A stretch of 64,000 bases of DNA from Luidia sarsii (lineage: Eukaryota > Echinodermata > Asteroidea > Paxillosida > Luidiidae): assembly GCA_949987565.1 (NCBI GenBank), contig OX465103.1:12791145-12855144 (forward strand), read 5' to 3'. The notes under the pieces were generated by a model. The model was given only the letters and a program-made list of their open reading frames with translations. It was not told the origin of the DNA and searched no databases. The position numbers were made by a program, and so were the translations under genes. This document shows, piece by piece, positions 10,078-20,554 of the stretch (position 1 is its first letter; each line of letters starts with the position of its first letter).

Positions 10078-10611
10078 ATGAGTTCATGCAGTATGGAGCT
10101 TATTTGGCTGGTTAGTGTCATCATGGCTGCATGTGTTCATGCCCAGCATTGCCTGCCTGGTCAAGAAGGATTTGGTAATTCTTGCTACCAGCTGCTGAAT
10201 GGGACAATGACTTGGCAAGATGCATCTCAAGCCTGCTCTGACATGGGAGGTGGCTTGGTGGTTCCTGACTCCTTCAGTGAAAATCAGTTCATCGGGGAGA
10301 TGTTCCAAAGGAAAGTGACTAGCGGTAATCTTTGGATTGGCTGCACTGACCAGGAGGAGGAAGGCAAGTGGGTGAAATCTGGTGATGAGGCAGGCCAGGA
10401 GTGCACCTACACCAACTGGGCAGATGGGCAGCCGGATAATGCTGGCACTGGAGAAGACTGTGCTCATAAGTATTATCCAGATGATCTCTGGAATGATGTA
10501 CCTTGTTCCCAGACAAATTATGGGATGTGTAAGTTCACCATCAGTCCCTCTTCAAGCCCAAAGATGACCTGCCTGCAGGCTGATGCCAACGGCCGTTTCA
10601 CTGGCCAATAA
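10078..10611 (+). CDS. secreted C-type lectin, A' type (QPD)
   Basis: A 177-residue close relative of the A gene. It differs at MSSC (codons 1-4), L26 for Q (HCLPGQ), Q107 for K (AGQEC) and V141 for A (WNDVPC); the calcium site Q118-P119-D120/E126/W138-N139-D140 is unchanged, as is the NGT sequon at N41. The leader is A'-specific (GGATATCAGCTG; GGACTAAGTG). It donated the 5' end of the chimera at 4858. It is followed 2.4 kb later by the T pseudogene. Confidence 0.91.
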   Translation: MSSCSMELIWLVSVIMAACVHAQHCLPGQEGFGNSCYQLLNGTMTWQDASQACSDMGGGLVVPDSFSENQFIGEMFQRKVTSGNLWIGCTDQEEEGKWVKSGDEAGQECTYTNWADGQPDNAGTGEDCAHKYYPDDLWNDVPCSQTNYGMCKFTISPSSSPKMTCLQADANGRFTGQ

Positions 10612-12968
10612 CTGACCAGTCACAGCAACAAGGAGTTTTGATCAATAACTCAACAAAGAGTCAACAAATAGACAGGCTTCATGAACTGAACTTTACTCAC
10701 ACCCAAGTCAACTACGTATGGACATGGACAGCAATCATGAAAGGTGAATATCATTAGGAAAATATTTGATTCAAACTGATATTTACTACAAATATGAGTT
10801 TGTGCATTTTTATGTGGATAAGGTTTTAAAACTCATCATTGAGAGGTGTACAGATATATAATCATTGGAAAGAATACTTAATAGTTTTTCCAAGTCGTTG
10901 CCATTGCTGATGAGCACTGATAGCAAAAGGGGCAAATTGATTTGTGCATTCAAACATCTCATAGTCATTGTGTGGATCATTTGCAACCAGTTAGAAATTC
11001 AAACTATAACAATCTGGTTAAAATGTAAAAAACTATGAAGGAAGATACTTGGAGACAAAACACATGTACACACATGTACGGACACACACTGTTGTGTGAG
11101 GCATGGCAGCGGCGTGACATGCACTGTGTGCACAGTTGGGATGGGGTGTGGTAATACCGGTGTGCCATGGTTTGCATGCATATGGCCTGGATCTCTTGAT
11201 GGTTCTCAGCAATGCCAGCAAACCTCATTACAATAACAAAGGGTACGCCCCATATGAAAACTGATTACTATTGGTCATAATGCATGACGTGTACGAAGTC
11301 ACGTTTGATAAATATATGAATTATGCATGATTTCCTTACAAGTGGCGCACATATGGGTTTGTGTGCAATGTGTACAGTATAGCTTGACTGCATATGAGCC
11401 CCACCCCCATTTTTGAGTCTTGTGATTGGCCGAGAGATCACCTTGGACAAGGCTAGCTAACAGTAACAGCAGAAGCTAACATTTTGCTTGGGAAAAGCAT
11501 ATTTCAACAGAAAGGAAGACAAATTAATTTTCTTCACTAAGAATCTCCCGCATTAGCTATAGGAGAGTATGAATTTTTTAAGCCAAGAAAATGGCGCCAC
11601 TAAGAAAGAATTTTTTTTTCATTAATTCCGTGTAATTGGAACCCCAATCAATCAGTTGACAAAATAGTAATGATATATTTCAGCCAGAAAGAGGTCTAGT
11701 CAGGAAAAGGGAATTTGGACATTGTCTTGTGAACAGTAAAGGGTTAAAGCTTTCAGAGTGTTTATTAGCATATTGAGGAATAAGGTTTTCAAATGTATAG
11801 TAATAGATGACATTTATTTTGGCATTGGAAATATAAGAAGCATAATCAGGAAAAGGGAAAAATATCTTGTGGGATTTTTTTTAATATCATTCAATGTTTT
11901 CATCATTTGTGTACAGTAAGATTACAAACCCTTCATTCAGTATCAATGATTTATTTGTAAATATCCGTACTTGGTGTTTCAAGATCATATCCAGATTTGT
12001 TCTCATTCTGGATGTTTTGGAGCACTTGTAGAACAAAATTAGATGAATATTCTTTTGCACCATTTACATTTCTCAGTGTGATTTTTAAAAATCAATCAGT
12101 TGTTGCTTTATAATCATAATAATGAATTTTTCTCACATCATCAGTGTTTTTTATGTATCTTTTGGAGAAAAAAAGCTAAAGCTAATATTTGCTTTTTGAA
12201 AATTTTCAAAATGTTTTAAAATAATGGTCAATATTGTGATTTGAGGTGGATGCATATTCAGAGTGTATCGTGCATTTAAAGAATTATTGGGAACTTTGAA
12301 TTCACAGTGTTTGCACAATAGCAGAGTTTAGAGTGTCAAGAAAAAGGAGCTAAAATTAGTTTGACTTTTGCAAATGTCTTTTCATAATCATGTCTTTTCA
12401 TCTTTTAAAATTTGGAATTCAGTTAACTGAAGCAGGCAAGATAAGTGGGTGAGGTCTACTGATGACTTGGGCCAGGAATGCAAACAATGGGAATACTGGC
12501 ATTTTCTAATTTCCAAATGATATATCTATATGCACACCAGTTGACATGTCATTTGCCTTTCCCCTACTTAGCAAATAGCCATGGAAGAGCACTTCCACTC
12601 TTGCAAGGTAGTTGTTATGGCAACTTCTCCCTTAATAAGCTGTCACAATAGAATGTTTGCTGCTTGTGCCAAACCTTTGGAAGTGGAGGCATGTGCTTGA
12701 TTAAAAAGGAGAAGAATTACTATTTTAAATTATTGGCACAACTCAGCATCAGACACGGTGTCTGAACAAGGACCCTAACAATGACACAAATGGCCTCCAA
12801 CAAAGAGGAGGCTTGCATCTTTTGCTGACCAACAGAGGGTAAAGAAATTGGAAGGCGGGTTGTACATAGTCTGATGGGAAGGGGAAGTGGCAGGCAGCCA
12901 TCAGTGGCCAACTGAGACTCCCTCGGGCAAAGTATCTTTACAACCAATGTCTGATTGAGATCAAAGCA
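10612..12968. repeat. A'-to-T spacer, unit 1
   Basis: A version of the A spacer, diverged by many single-base and small indel changes. It holds relic CTLD pieces at 12435-12481 and 12852-12964. The promoter/leader block that should follow is deleted (see the T pseudogene). No other gene is seen. Confidence 0.75.
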
Positions 12969-13188
12969 AGGCCAGAAGTGCACCTACACCAACTGGGCAG
13001 ATGGGCAGCCGGATAATGCTGACAATGAGGAACACTGTGCTCATAAGTATTATCCAGATGATCTCTGGAATGATGTACCTTGTTCCCAGACAAATTATGG
13101 GATGTGTAAGTTTACCATCAGTCCCTCTTCAAGCCCAAAGATGACCTGCCTGCAGGCTGATGCCAACGGCCGTTTCACTGGCCAATAA
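12969..13188 (+). pseudogene. C-type lectin, T type: 5'-deleted pseudogene
   Basis: Only the last ~73 codons of a lectin remain, from AGQKCTY through QPDNADNEEHC, WND and the tail to TAA. Immediately upstream the sequence is that of the spacer (GATTGAGATCAAAGCA), so promoter, leader, signal peptide and the first ~105 codons are gone in one deletion whose junction has at most 1-2 bp of homology. The open frame upstream begins with TTG, not ATG. A single-domain lectin lacking its first half, including the core cysteine C53, cannot fold. Its 3' flank matches that of the intact E gene at 40434, so T is probably the deleted counterpart of E. Confidence 0.9.
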
Positions 13189-13825
13189 CTGACCAGTCAC
13201 AGCAACAAGGAGTTTTGATCAATAACTCAACAAAGAGTCAACAAATAGACAGGCTTTATGGACTGAACTTTACTCACACTCAAGTCAACTATGTATGGAC
13301 ATGGACAGCAATCATGAAATGTGAATATCATTAGGAAAATATTTGATTCGAACAGACGTTTACTACAAATATGAATTTGTGCATTTTTATGTGGATAAGG
13401 TTTTAAAACTCATCATTGATACATGTAGGTGTACAGATATATAATCATTGGAAAGAATAATTAATAGTTTTTCCAAGTTGTTGCCATTGCTGATGAGGAC
13501 TAATTAGCAAAAGGGGCAAATTGATTTGTGCCTTCAAACATCTCATGGGCATTCTTTAAACTAGTCATTGTGTGGATCATTTGCTACCAGTTAGAAATTC
13601 AAACTATAACAATCTGGTTATGTGAAACTATGAAGGAAGATACTTGGAGACAAAACACATGTACACACATGTACGGACACACACTGTTGTGTGAGGCATG
13701 GCAGCGGCGTGGCATGCACTGTGTGCACAGTTGAGATGGGGTGTGGTAATACCGGTGTGCCATGGTTTGCATGCATATGGCCTGGATCTCTTGATGGTTC
13801 TCAGCAATGCCTGCAAACCTCATTA

Positions 13826-14340
13826 CAATAACAAAGGGTACGCCCCATATGAAAACTGATTACTATTGGTCATAATGCATGACGTGTACGAAGTCACGTT
13901 TGATAAATATATGAATTATGCATGATTTCCTTACAAGTGGCGCACATATGGGTTTGTGTGCAATGTGTACAGTATAGCTTGACTGCATATGAGCCCCACC
14001 CCCATTTTTGAGTCTTGTGATTGGCCGAGAGATCACCTTGGACAAGGCTAGCTAACAGTAACAGCAGAAGCTAACATTTTGCAATAACAAAGGGTACGCC
14101 CCATATGAAAACTGATTACTATTGGTCATAATGCATGACGTGTACGAAGTCACGTTTGATAAATGTATGAATTATGCATGATTTCCTTACAAGTGGCGCA
14201 CATGTGGGTTTGTGTGCAATGTGTACAGTATAGCATGACTGCATGTCACTGAGACCCCCCCCCCATCGTGGAGTCTTGTAATTGGCTGGAGAAAAATCAT
14301 CAATAATCATGACTGCAGCATAACTGCATATAGCTGAGCC
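13826..14340. repeat. 256-bp local tandem duplication
   Basis: The sequence starting CAATAACAAAGGGTACGCC at 13826 starts again at 14082. The second copy is clearly diverged (ATGTGGG for ATATGGG, a C-run in place of CCCCACCCCC). The same pair is in unit 2 from 28991, where the C-run in the second copy is longer. Unit 3 has only one copy (about 41,605). Confidence 0.8.
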
Positions 14341-16573
14341 TACCCATTTTCATCCCAAAGTGAATGAAAATGCAAATGAAATTTTTTTTAGATCATGGAC
14401 CCAACAAGGCAGTCTTTCTATTCGAGGGCGGTCTGATGGCTGTGCGCATGCTGGGAAATGTGTACACACACAGACTTGTATGTGGATTTGTAGTGACAAG
14501 ACTTGCATGCTGTGTACAGTTGTGATCCAGTATGGTACATGTACATAGTGATAGTGGCATTGTGCCATGAGGTTGCCTGCGTATGGCACAGATCTCTGCC
14601 AAGAGCCATACCTGAGAGACCGCCTTGGACAAGGCTAGCTAACAGTAGCAAGAAATACTTTGCTCAGGAAAAGCATATTTCATAAGAGAGGGTGACAATT
14701 TGGCTTTCTTCACTTCAGTTCAGAAAACTAAGAATCTTCTGCATTATATATAGGGTAGCCGACATTTTGTAAGCCAAGAACAGGTTTTTCTCAAATTTAT
14801 AGATGACATTTATTTTGACATTGGAAATTTAAGAAAAGAAAAGGGAGACATTTGTTTGTGCTTTGAAATATCTTGTGGGATTATTTTAATATAATTCAAT
14901 GTATTCATCATTTGTGTAAGATTTTCAAACCCTTCATTCAATGCCAATGATTTATTTGTAAATATACTTGATGTTTTAAGATCATAGCCAGTATTTTTTT
15001 TCATTCTGGATCTTTTGGAGCACTTGTAGCAAAACAATTAGATGAAAATTCATTTGCACCATTTCAATTTCTCAGTGTGATTTAAAAAAATTAATCAGGT
15101 GTTGCTTTATGATCATAATAATGAATTAACGTTTTTCTCACATCATCAGTGTTTCTATTTACCTTTTGCAGAAAAAGTTTCAATTTATTTTTAATTTTCA
15201 AATTATCAACAGAATTACATTCTATGTGTGCATATTATTTCAGATGAAAAAAATCAAAATGTTTTGAATGATCAATATTGTGTTTTGAGGTAGATGCATA
15301 TGATAAGTCTCTTCAGAGTGTGTCATAAATTTCAAGAATTATTGAGGATTTGGAATTCACAATTTTTGGCACATGAGTGTGAGGGAAAAGGAGCTAAAAT
15401 TACTTGACTTTTGCAAATTTCTTTTCACATGTTAAATAAATGTGCGTGTCACAAAACATATACCGACATATACATACTCATTGGTTTGTGTTTTTACTGT
15501 TAGTCAATATGTGCTCTATCATCTATATCAAGTAGAAATCGCTGGCAGACAATTAGTTAAATGCAGGATGTGAAGTGCCACCTCAATTGAATCGTGTGTC
15601 TATGCGGGAAAAGTCCTGTGCTCTATTGCAAACAGACGTAGAAGCTGTAGCTTGCATTTTACTTTCCTCTGATAATATCCAAGTTTCTTCCACAATTTCT
15701 ATACCACTTTCTGCTCATATCCAGGGTTCTTCCCAAAGACAAAATGTCACGAGAGTCCCCCCCCCCTCTGATCAATTTTGGGAGGATGAGCATATGCTTC
15801 ATTGAATAATGGCTGGCTTCATTTGTGTGCAGTCAAGCAGGGTTGCAGAATAACAATCCTAGTGTGCGCATTAAACACCATAAATGCATGCATCACTGGT
15901 TGGATGAAGAGAAGGCGAGGGGAGGTAACAAAGACCCAAGAAGTGCGCATAAATGCCCAGACACGTAAAAGGCTACCATACAAACATCAGTGGCCAAGAG
16001 AGGCAGCATCAAATGTATGGAATATTCTACCTGTCTCCGTACTTTTTTCCCATAACAGGCCTGCAATACAAGCCTATTTCTCATGGTCCATTTTCATTGC
16101 AAGTTGCAATCTGGGTGTCACACTCACAATACATTGTACATGCATGTATGTATACACATACTCACTGGGTTGTGTTTTTACTGTTCATCAATGTGTGCTG
16201 TATCATCTATATCAAGTAGGACTCCCTCTCTGAATCCAACAGTTTGGGCATAGATTACTGCTTTGAACTCTTGGAAGCTTGATGCAGATCTACGGACTTT
16301 CAGGACACAGTAATCCACTGGTTAGCCTACCACTTCAATATGCTTACTCGTTGATGACCATGCCAGGGTACATTTTTGGAAAGCAAGCTTACTTGAACAT
16401 CAATTTGTCTTCAGATTGAGGCAATATTTTCTCTACTACACAAAGACATCTACAAGAACAACTTTACAGGTTGCTGTGATGATTCAATGGATGTTCTGCT
16501 TGGTGAAAAAAAGAGACTACATAAGAAGTCTACTTGGTAGTAAAATAAATTATTGAGAAATAGTACACAAATA

Positions 16574-16723
16574 ATGAATGTTTGTGAGTGAAATGGTAAG
16601 AATAATTTCATAAGATGACAGATAAAATGTTCCATTCCACGAAGCGAAGCCGAGTGAAATGAAACATTTCATACGTCACTGAATGAAATTATTCTCACCA
16701 TTCCATGAATGCAAAACATTCAT
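16574..16723. mobile_element. 150-bp foldback / MITE-like element
   Basis: The two ends are imperfect inverted repeats of about 40 bp (ATGAATGTTT...GAATAATTTCAT against its complement ending ACATTCAT at 16723). A second nested inverted repeat (AAATGTTCCATTCCAC / GTGAAATGAAACATTT) flanks the central GAAGCGAAGCCGA. The whole element can fold into one long hairpin. No coding capacity. Copies lie at 31750-31899 and 43858-44007, moved with the array rather than by separate insertion. Confidence 0.7.
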
Positions 16724-16933
16724 GATTTGTTTTATACAATACCCACATAAATCCCAGCCAGATATTTCATCTTCTGTTAGGAGAACAAACGGTCCTTGCA
16801 TATTAACCGCAGCCATTTGACAGATTTGTGTTACAAACGCAAGAGCCACCCACCATTAGAATAGTACCATGTAATACTACACTGGTTCCCAGTCCTACAT
16901 TTTATTCATGAAATAAGGGGTGGGAAGCCATGG

Positions 16934-16961
16934 AAGTTCTATTCAAGACTGAATAGAACTT
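16934..16961. repeat. perfect inverted repeat, 12-bp stem, 4-nt loop
   Basis: AAGTTCTATTCA, loop AGAC, then TGAATAGAACTT. A third half-copy (TGAATAGAACTT) follows at about 16970. The same structure is present in units 2 and 3 near 32110 and 44218. Confidence 0.7.
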
Positions 16962-17620
16962 CTGTACCATTGAATAGAACTTTGCCGTGAATATCGGAAC
17001 AAATAACTAAGCGACATGTGATCAAGATCAAGCAATCAGATGATGGGGATTCATGAGGGTCCCGTATGATAAAATGTGTTTCTGGTCCAAATTCTATTTG
17101 TCAGTGTCCCCAAATGACTATATCCAAACACAGCTTTTGTTTGATGATAATTGCCGTTTGACATTGCTTACGCCATGACCTTTTGACTACCGGTAAGCAA
17201 GTGATTAATACTAATAATGATTTTTTAATAGATACCGGGGTCCGGTAGTTATTTTTGAAGTCATCCTGCAACTATCCCCATATAACCCAGTATATCAGCC
17301 TGCTTTGCTTGGCATGTGTGATGGATCAGTACGTGCATCTCCTCAGACAGATTTCACTTTGATAGGATAGCCTTTTATTCAATCACGGCCAATCAGAAAC
17401 ACGCACAATTAAGGCACTGTCAATAATCCTTCATATCACATTAGGGACGCTCCACTCTCCAGTATCCATAGTTACAGCATATTAATTCCATCGTTCCATC
17501 GATGCTTCCAACTGGAGTCCATATTTTCAGTCTGTTTACCAGCAATTCGCATTGAAGGTATTTACATGGGTTTTGGAAAACGATATGAACAAACAGTCTG
17601 CAACTAATAATTGCATAGAG

Positions 17621-17834
17621 TCCACAGCTCTCTGCAGTGTTAGAACATTGCAACACCAGACTCATCAGACATTGACAGGATTTGTGGGCAAAGGAGTAAG
17701 ACTGGAAAACAACACATATCAGTGAATGCTCATCTGAGTTTTCTTTGACTACAAAAGGACTGAGTGTAGACAAGGAAATAGTGACTGGACATCAGCTGCT
17801 CAAATCAGACTTGACAATTGAAGACACCGGACAC
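17621..17834 (+). promoter_or_regulatory. D-type promoter / leader block with unrelated far-upstream DNA
   Basis: From 17621 the sequence follows the block shared by all array genes, but before this point it is unrelated to the upstream of A, B or E genes. The leader has GACAATTGAAGACACC where A has GACTTAAAGACACC, so the in-frame stop is absent and the frame stays open 30 codons upstream; that frame starts with TTG and has no in-frame ATG. Repeats at 32797-33010 and 44899-45112. Confidence 0.5.
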
Positions 17835-18374
17835 ATGAGTTCTGGCAGTATGGAGCTCATTTGGCTGGTTAGTGTCATCATGGCTGCATGTGTTCATGCC
17901 CAGCATTGCCAGCCTGGTCAAGAAGGATTTGGTAATTCTTGCTACCAGCTGCTGAATGGGACAATGACTTGGGGAGAAGCATCTCAAGCCTGCTCTGACA
18001 TGGGAGGTGGCTTGGTAGTTCCAGACTCCTTCAGTGAAAATCAGTTCATCGGGGAGATGTTCCAAAGGAAAGTGCCTAGCGGTCGTCTTTGGATTGGCTG
18101 CACTGACCAGGAGGAGGAAGGCAAGTGGGTGAAGTCTGGTGATGAGGCAGGCCAGGAGTGTACCTACTTCAATTGGGGAGATAGGCAGCCGGATAATTAT
18201 GGCAATGGGGAACACTGTGCTCATGCCGGTAATTATTATCCAGATGATCTCTGGAATGATGAATCTTGTTCATCCCAATATTATGGGATGTGTGAGTTCA
18301 CCATCAGTCCCTCTTCAAGCCCAAAGATGACCTGCCTGCAGGCTGATGCCAACGGCCGTTTCACTGGCCAATAA
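17835..18374 (+). CDS. secreted C-type lectin, D type (QPD)
   Basis: I start at the ATG matching the other array genes (MSSGSMELIW), giving 179 residues; the open frame reaches 90 bp further up but only from a TTG. It has the same signal peptide and CTLD frame as A. Specific features are TWGEAS, KVPSGRLW, NWGDRQPDNYGNGEHC and a two-residue longer loop (AHAGNYYPDD) before W140-N141-D142. Calcium site: Q118-P119-D120, E126, N141, D142, all present, so galactose-type binding is expected, with a changed rim (R117, Y122). N41 sequon kept. The downstream spacer carries a ghost of the second exon of the edge gene (19163-19200). Confidence 0.91.
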   Translation: MSSGSMELIWLVSVIMAACVHAQHCQPGQEGFGNSCYQLLNGTMTWGEASQACSDMGGGLVVPDSFSENQFIGEMFQRKVPSGRLWIGCTDQEEEGKWVKSGDEAGQECTYFNWGDRQPDNYGNGEHCAHAGNYYPDDLWNDESCSSQYYGMCEFTISPSSSPKMTCLQADANGRFTGQ

Positions 18375-20023
18375 CTGACCAGTCACAGCAACAAGGAGTT
18401 TTGATACGTAACTCAACAAAGAGTCAACAAATAGACAGGCTTCATGAACTGAACTATACTCACACCCAAGTCAACTATGTATGGACATGGACAGCAATCA
18501 TGAAAGGTGAATATCATTAGGAAAATATTTGATTTGAACTACATGTAACTACATTTGAACTACATTTCATCCAGAGAGAGGTCTAGTCAGGAAAAGGGAA
18601 TTTGGACATTGTCTTGTGAACAGTAAAGGTTTAAAGCTTTCAGAGTGTATATTATCATATTGAGGAATAAGGTTTTCAAATGTATAGTAATAGATGACAT
18701 TTATTTTGGCATTGGAAATATAAGAAGCATAATCAGGAAAAGGGAAAAATAACTTGTGGGATTTTTTTAATATCATTCGATGTTTTCATCAGTTGTGTAC
18801 AGTAAGATTTTCAAACCCTTCATTCAGTATCAATGATTTATTTGTAAATATCAGAACTTGGTGTTTCAAGATCATATCCAGATTTGTTCTCATTCTGGAT
18901 GTTTTGGAGCACTTGTAGAACAAAATTAGATCAATATTCTTTTGCACCATTTACATTTCTCAGTGTGATTTTCAAAAATCAATCAGTTGTTGCTTTATAA
19001 TCATAATAATGAATTTTTCTCATCATCAGTGTTTCGATGCATTTTTGGGAGAAAAAAGCTGAAGCAAATATTTGCATTTAAAATTTAACATTTGATTTAC
19101 ATTTGATGTGGGCATGTGATTTTGAAAATTTTCAAAATGTTTTAAAATTATGGTCATTTTTTATGTTGAACTGATGCATGGTAGTTTTTAGTGCTGGGCT
19201 GAAATGGAGATGAACCTCTTTTGAAATGAAATTTGGAATTTAGTTAAACTTAAGCAGGCAAGATAAGTGGGTGAGGTCTCCTGATGACGCGGGCCAGGAA
19301 TGCAAACAATGGGGAATACTGGCAATTTCTAATTTCTCAATCATATATCTATGCACACCAGTTGACATGGCATTTGCCTTTCCCCTACTTAGCACTTTCT
19401 GAGGCCATGCAAGAGCACTTCCACACTTGCTTGGTACAGTAGTTGTTATGGCAACTTCTCCCTCAATAAAGGCTGTTACGATAGAATGCCCATTGTATCC
19501 GCCAAACCTTTGAAAAAGCAGGCATGCGTTGGATTTACAGGAGAAGAATAGCGCGGTTAATTATTGGCACAACTCAGCATCAGACACGGTGTCTGAACAT
19601 TTTGAAGGCAGGGTGTACTTGGCCTGATGGGAAGGGGAGGTAGCTGTAAGCAATCAGGCAGCCATCAGTGGCCAACTGAGACTCCCTCGGGCAAAGTATC
19701 TTTACAACCAATGTCTGATTGAGATCAAAGCAAAGCACTGACACAGAGAGTCAGCCAGTTCCATTTGGATGTGCATGCAACTGTACGATAAGCATCTTTA
19801 ATATGTAGGAGTCTGCAGCTCTCTGCAGTGTGAGAACATTGCAACACCAGACTCATCAGACATTGACAGGATTTGTGGGCAAAGGAGTAAGACTGGAAAA
19901 CAACACATATCAGTGAATGCTCATCTGAGTTTTCTTTGAATGCAAGAGGACTGAGTGTAGACAAGGAAATAGTGACTGGACATCAGCTGCTCAATTCAGG
20001 CTTGACTTGAAGACACCGGACAC
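18375..20023. repeat. D-to-B spacer, unit 1
   Basis: 1.65 kb, shorter than the A spacer because the CA/TG-rich part is missing. Contains the ghost exon start (19163-19200), relic CTLD pieces at 19257-19303 and about 19607-19727 (the latter with an insertion), and the promoter block from about 19,812. Confidence 0.75.
19163..19200 (+). pseudogene. ghost of the second exon (acceptor region) of the ancestral lectin gene
   Basis: These 38 bases match 54168-54205 at 34 positions, across the polypyrimidine/AG acceptor and the first codons (AG, then TGCTGGGCT) of the cysteine-rich exon at 54197. Beyond GGGCT the match is lost and the frame stops after eight more codons. It lies about 790 bp after the D stop codon; in the edge gene the matching exon lies about 550 bp after the lectin exon. 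Copies at 34339-34376 and 46441-46478. Confidence 0.7.
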
Positions 20024-20554
20024 ATGAGTTTCTGCAGTATGGAGCTCATTTGGCTGGTTAGTGTCATCATGGCTGCATGTGTTCATGCCCAGCATTGCCA
20101 GCCTGGTCAAGAAGGATTTGGTAATTCTTGCTACCAGCTGCTGAATGGGACAATGACTTGGCAAAATGCGTCTCAAGCCTGCTCTGACATGGGAGGTGGC
20201 TTGGTGGTTCCAGACTCCTTCAGTGAAAATCAGTTCATCTGGGAGATGTACAAAAAGAAGCTACCCTCAAACAGTGATTTTTGGATTGGCTGCACTGACC
20301 AGAAGGAGGAAGGCAAATGGGTGAAGTGCAGTGATGAGGCAGGCCAGGTGTGCACCTACTTCAGATGGGATACAAACCAACCAGACAATCTTAACAATGA
20401 AGAATGTATTGAAATGTGGAAATCTGAGAACAATATGTGGAACGATGTATCTTGTTCTGCTAATGACAATTATGTGGTTTGTGAGTTTCCCTCTTCAAGC
20501 CCAAAGATGACCTGCCTGCAGGCTGATGCCAACGGCCGTTTCACTGGCCAATAA
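20024..20554 (+). CDS. secreted C-type lectin, B type (QPD)
   Basis: 176 residues starting MSFCSMELIW. Differs from A from residue 73 on: WEMYKKKLPSNSDFW, KCSDEAGQVC, YFRWDTNQPDNLNNEEC, EMWKSENNMWND. Calcium site Q119-P120-D121, E127, N140, D141 complete. Extra cysteine at C102 beside the usual C110, an odd number in the domain that could pair between chains or with the tail cysteine C164. Sequons N41 (NGT) and N48 (NAS). It closes unit 1. The sequence after the domain is three residues shorter than in A (CEFPSSSP against CKFTISPSSSP). Confidence 0.92.
   Translation: MSFCSMELIWLVSVIMAACVHAQHCQPGQEGFGNSCYQLLNGTMTWQNASQACSDMGGGLVVPDSFSENQFIWEMYKKKLPSNSDFWIGCTDQKEEGKWVKCSDEAGQVCTYFRWDTNQPDNLNNEECIEMWKSENNMWNDVSCSANDNYVVCEFPSSSPKMTCLQADANGRFTGQ

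Larger units (their letters stand above)
13189..17834. repeat. T-to-D spacer, unit 1
   Basis: 4.6 kb with no recognised gene. In order: a 256-bp tandem duplication (13826-14340); a version of the common AT-rich spacer (about 14,800-15,420); a block (about 15,790-16,050) also found, more diverged and with frame-breaking indels, at 52,575-52,840; a foldback element (16574-16723); a 12-bp-stem hairpin (16934-16961); and D-specific upstream DNA to 17620, then the promoter/leader block. The 143-codon open frame at 15802 starts with TTG and is not conserved in frame in the diverged copy. Confidence 0.7.

Noticed and set aside
12955..12968. Start of the T fragment as a short intact protein
   Set aside because: The first codon is TTG from spacer sequence; no signal peptide and half the domain missing.
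15802..16233. 143-codon plus-strand ORF in the T-to-D and E-to-D spacers
   Set aside because: Starts with TTG, no domain, and the diverged copy at 52,575-52,840 has frame-breaking indels, so it is not under coding constraint.
17745..17834. 30-codon N-terminal extension of the D lectins
   Set aside because: Begins at TTG with no in-frame ATG and would bury the signal peptide; the ATG at 17835 matches all other copies.
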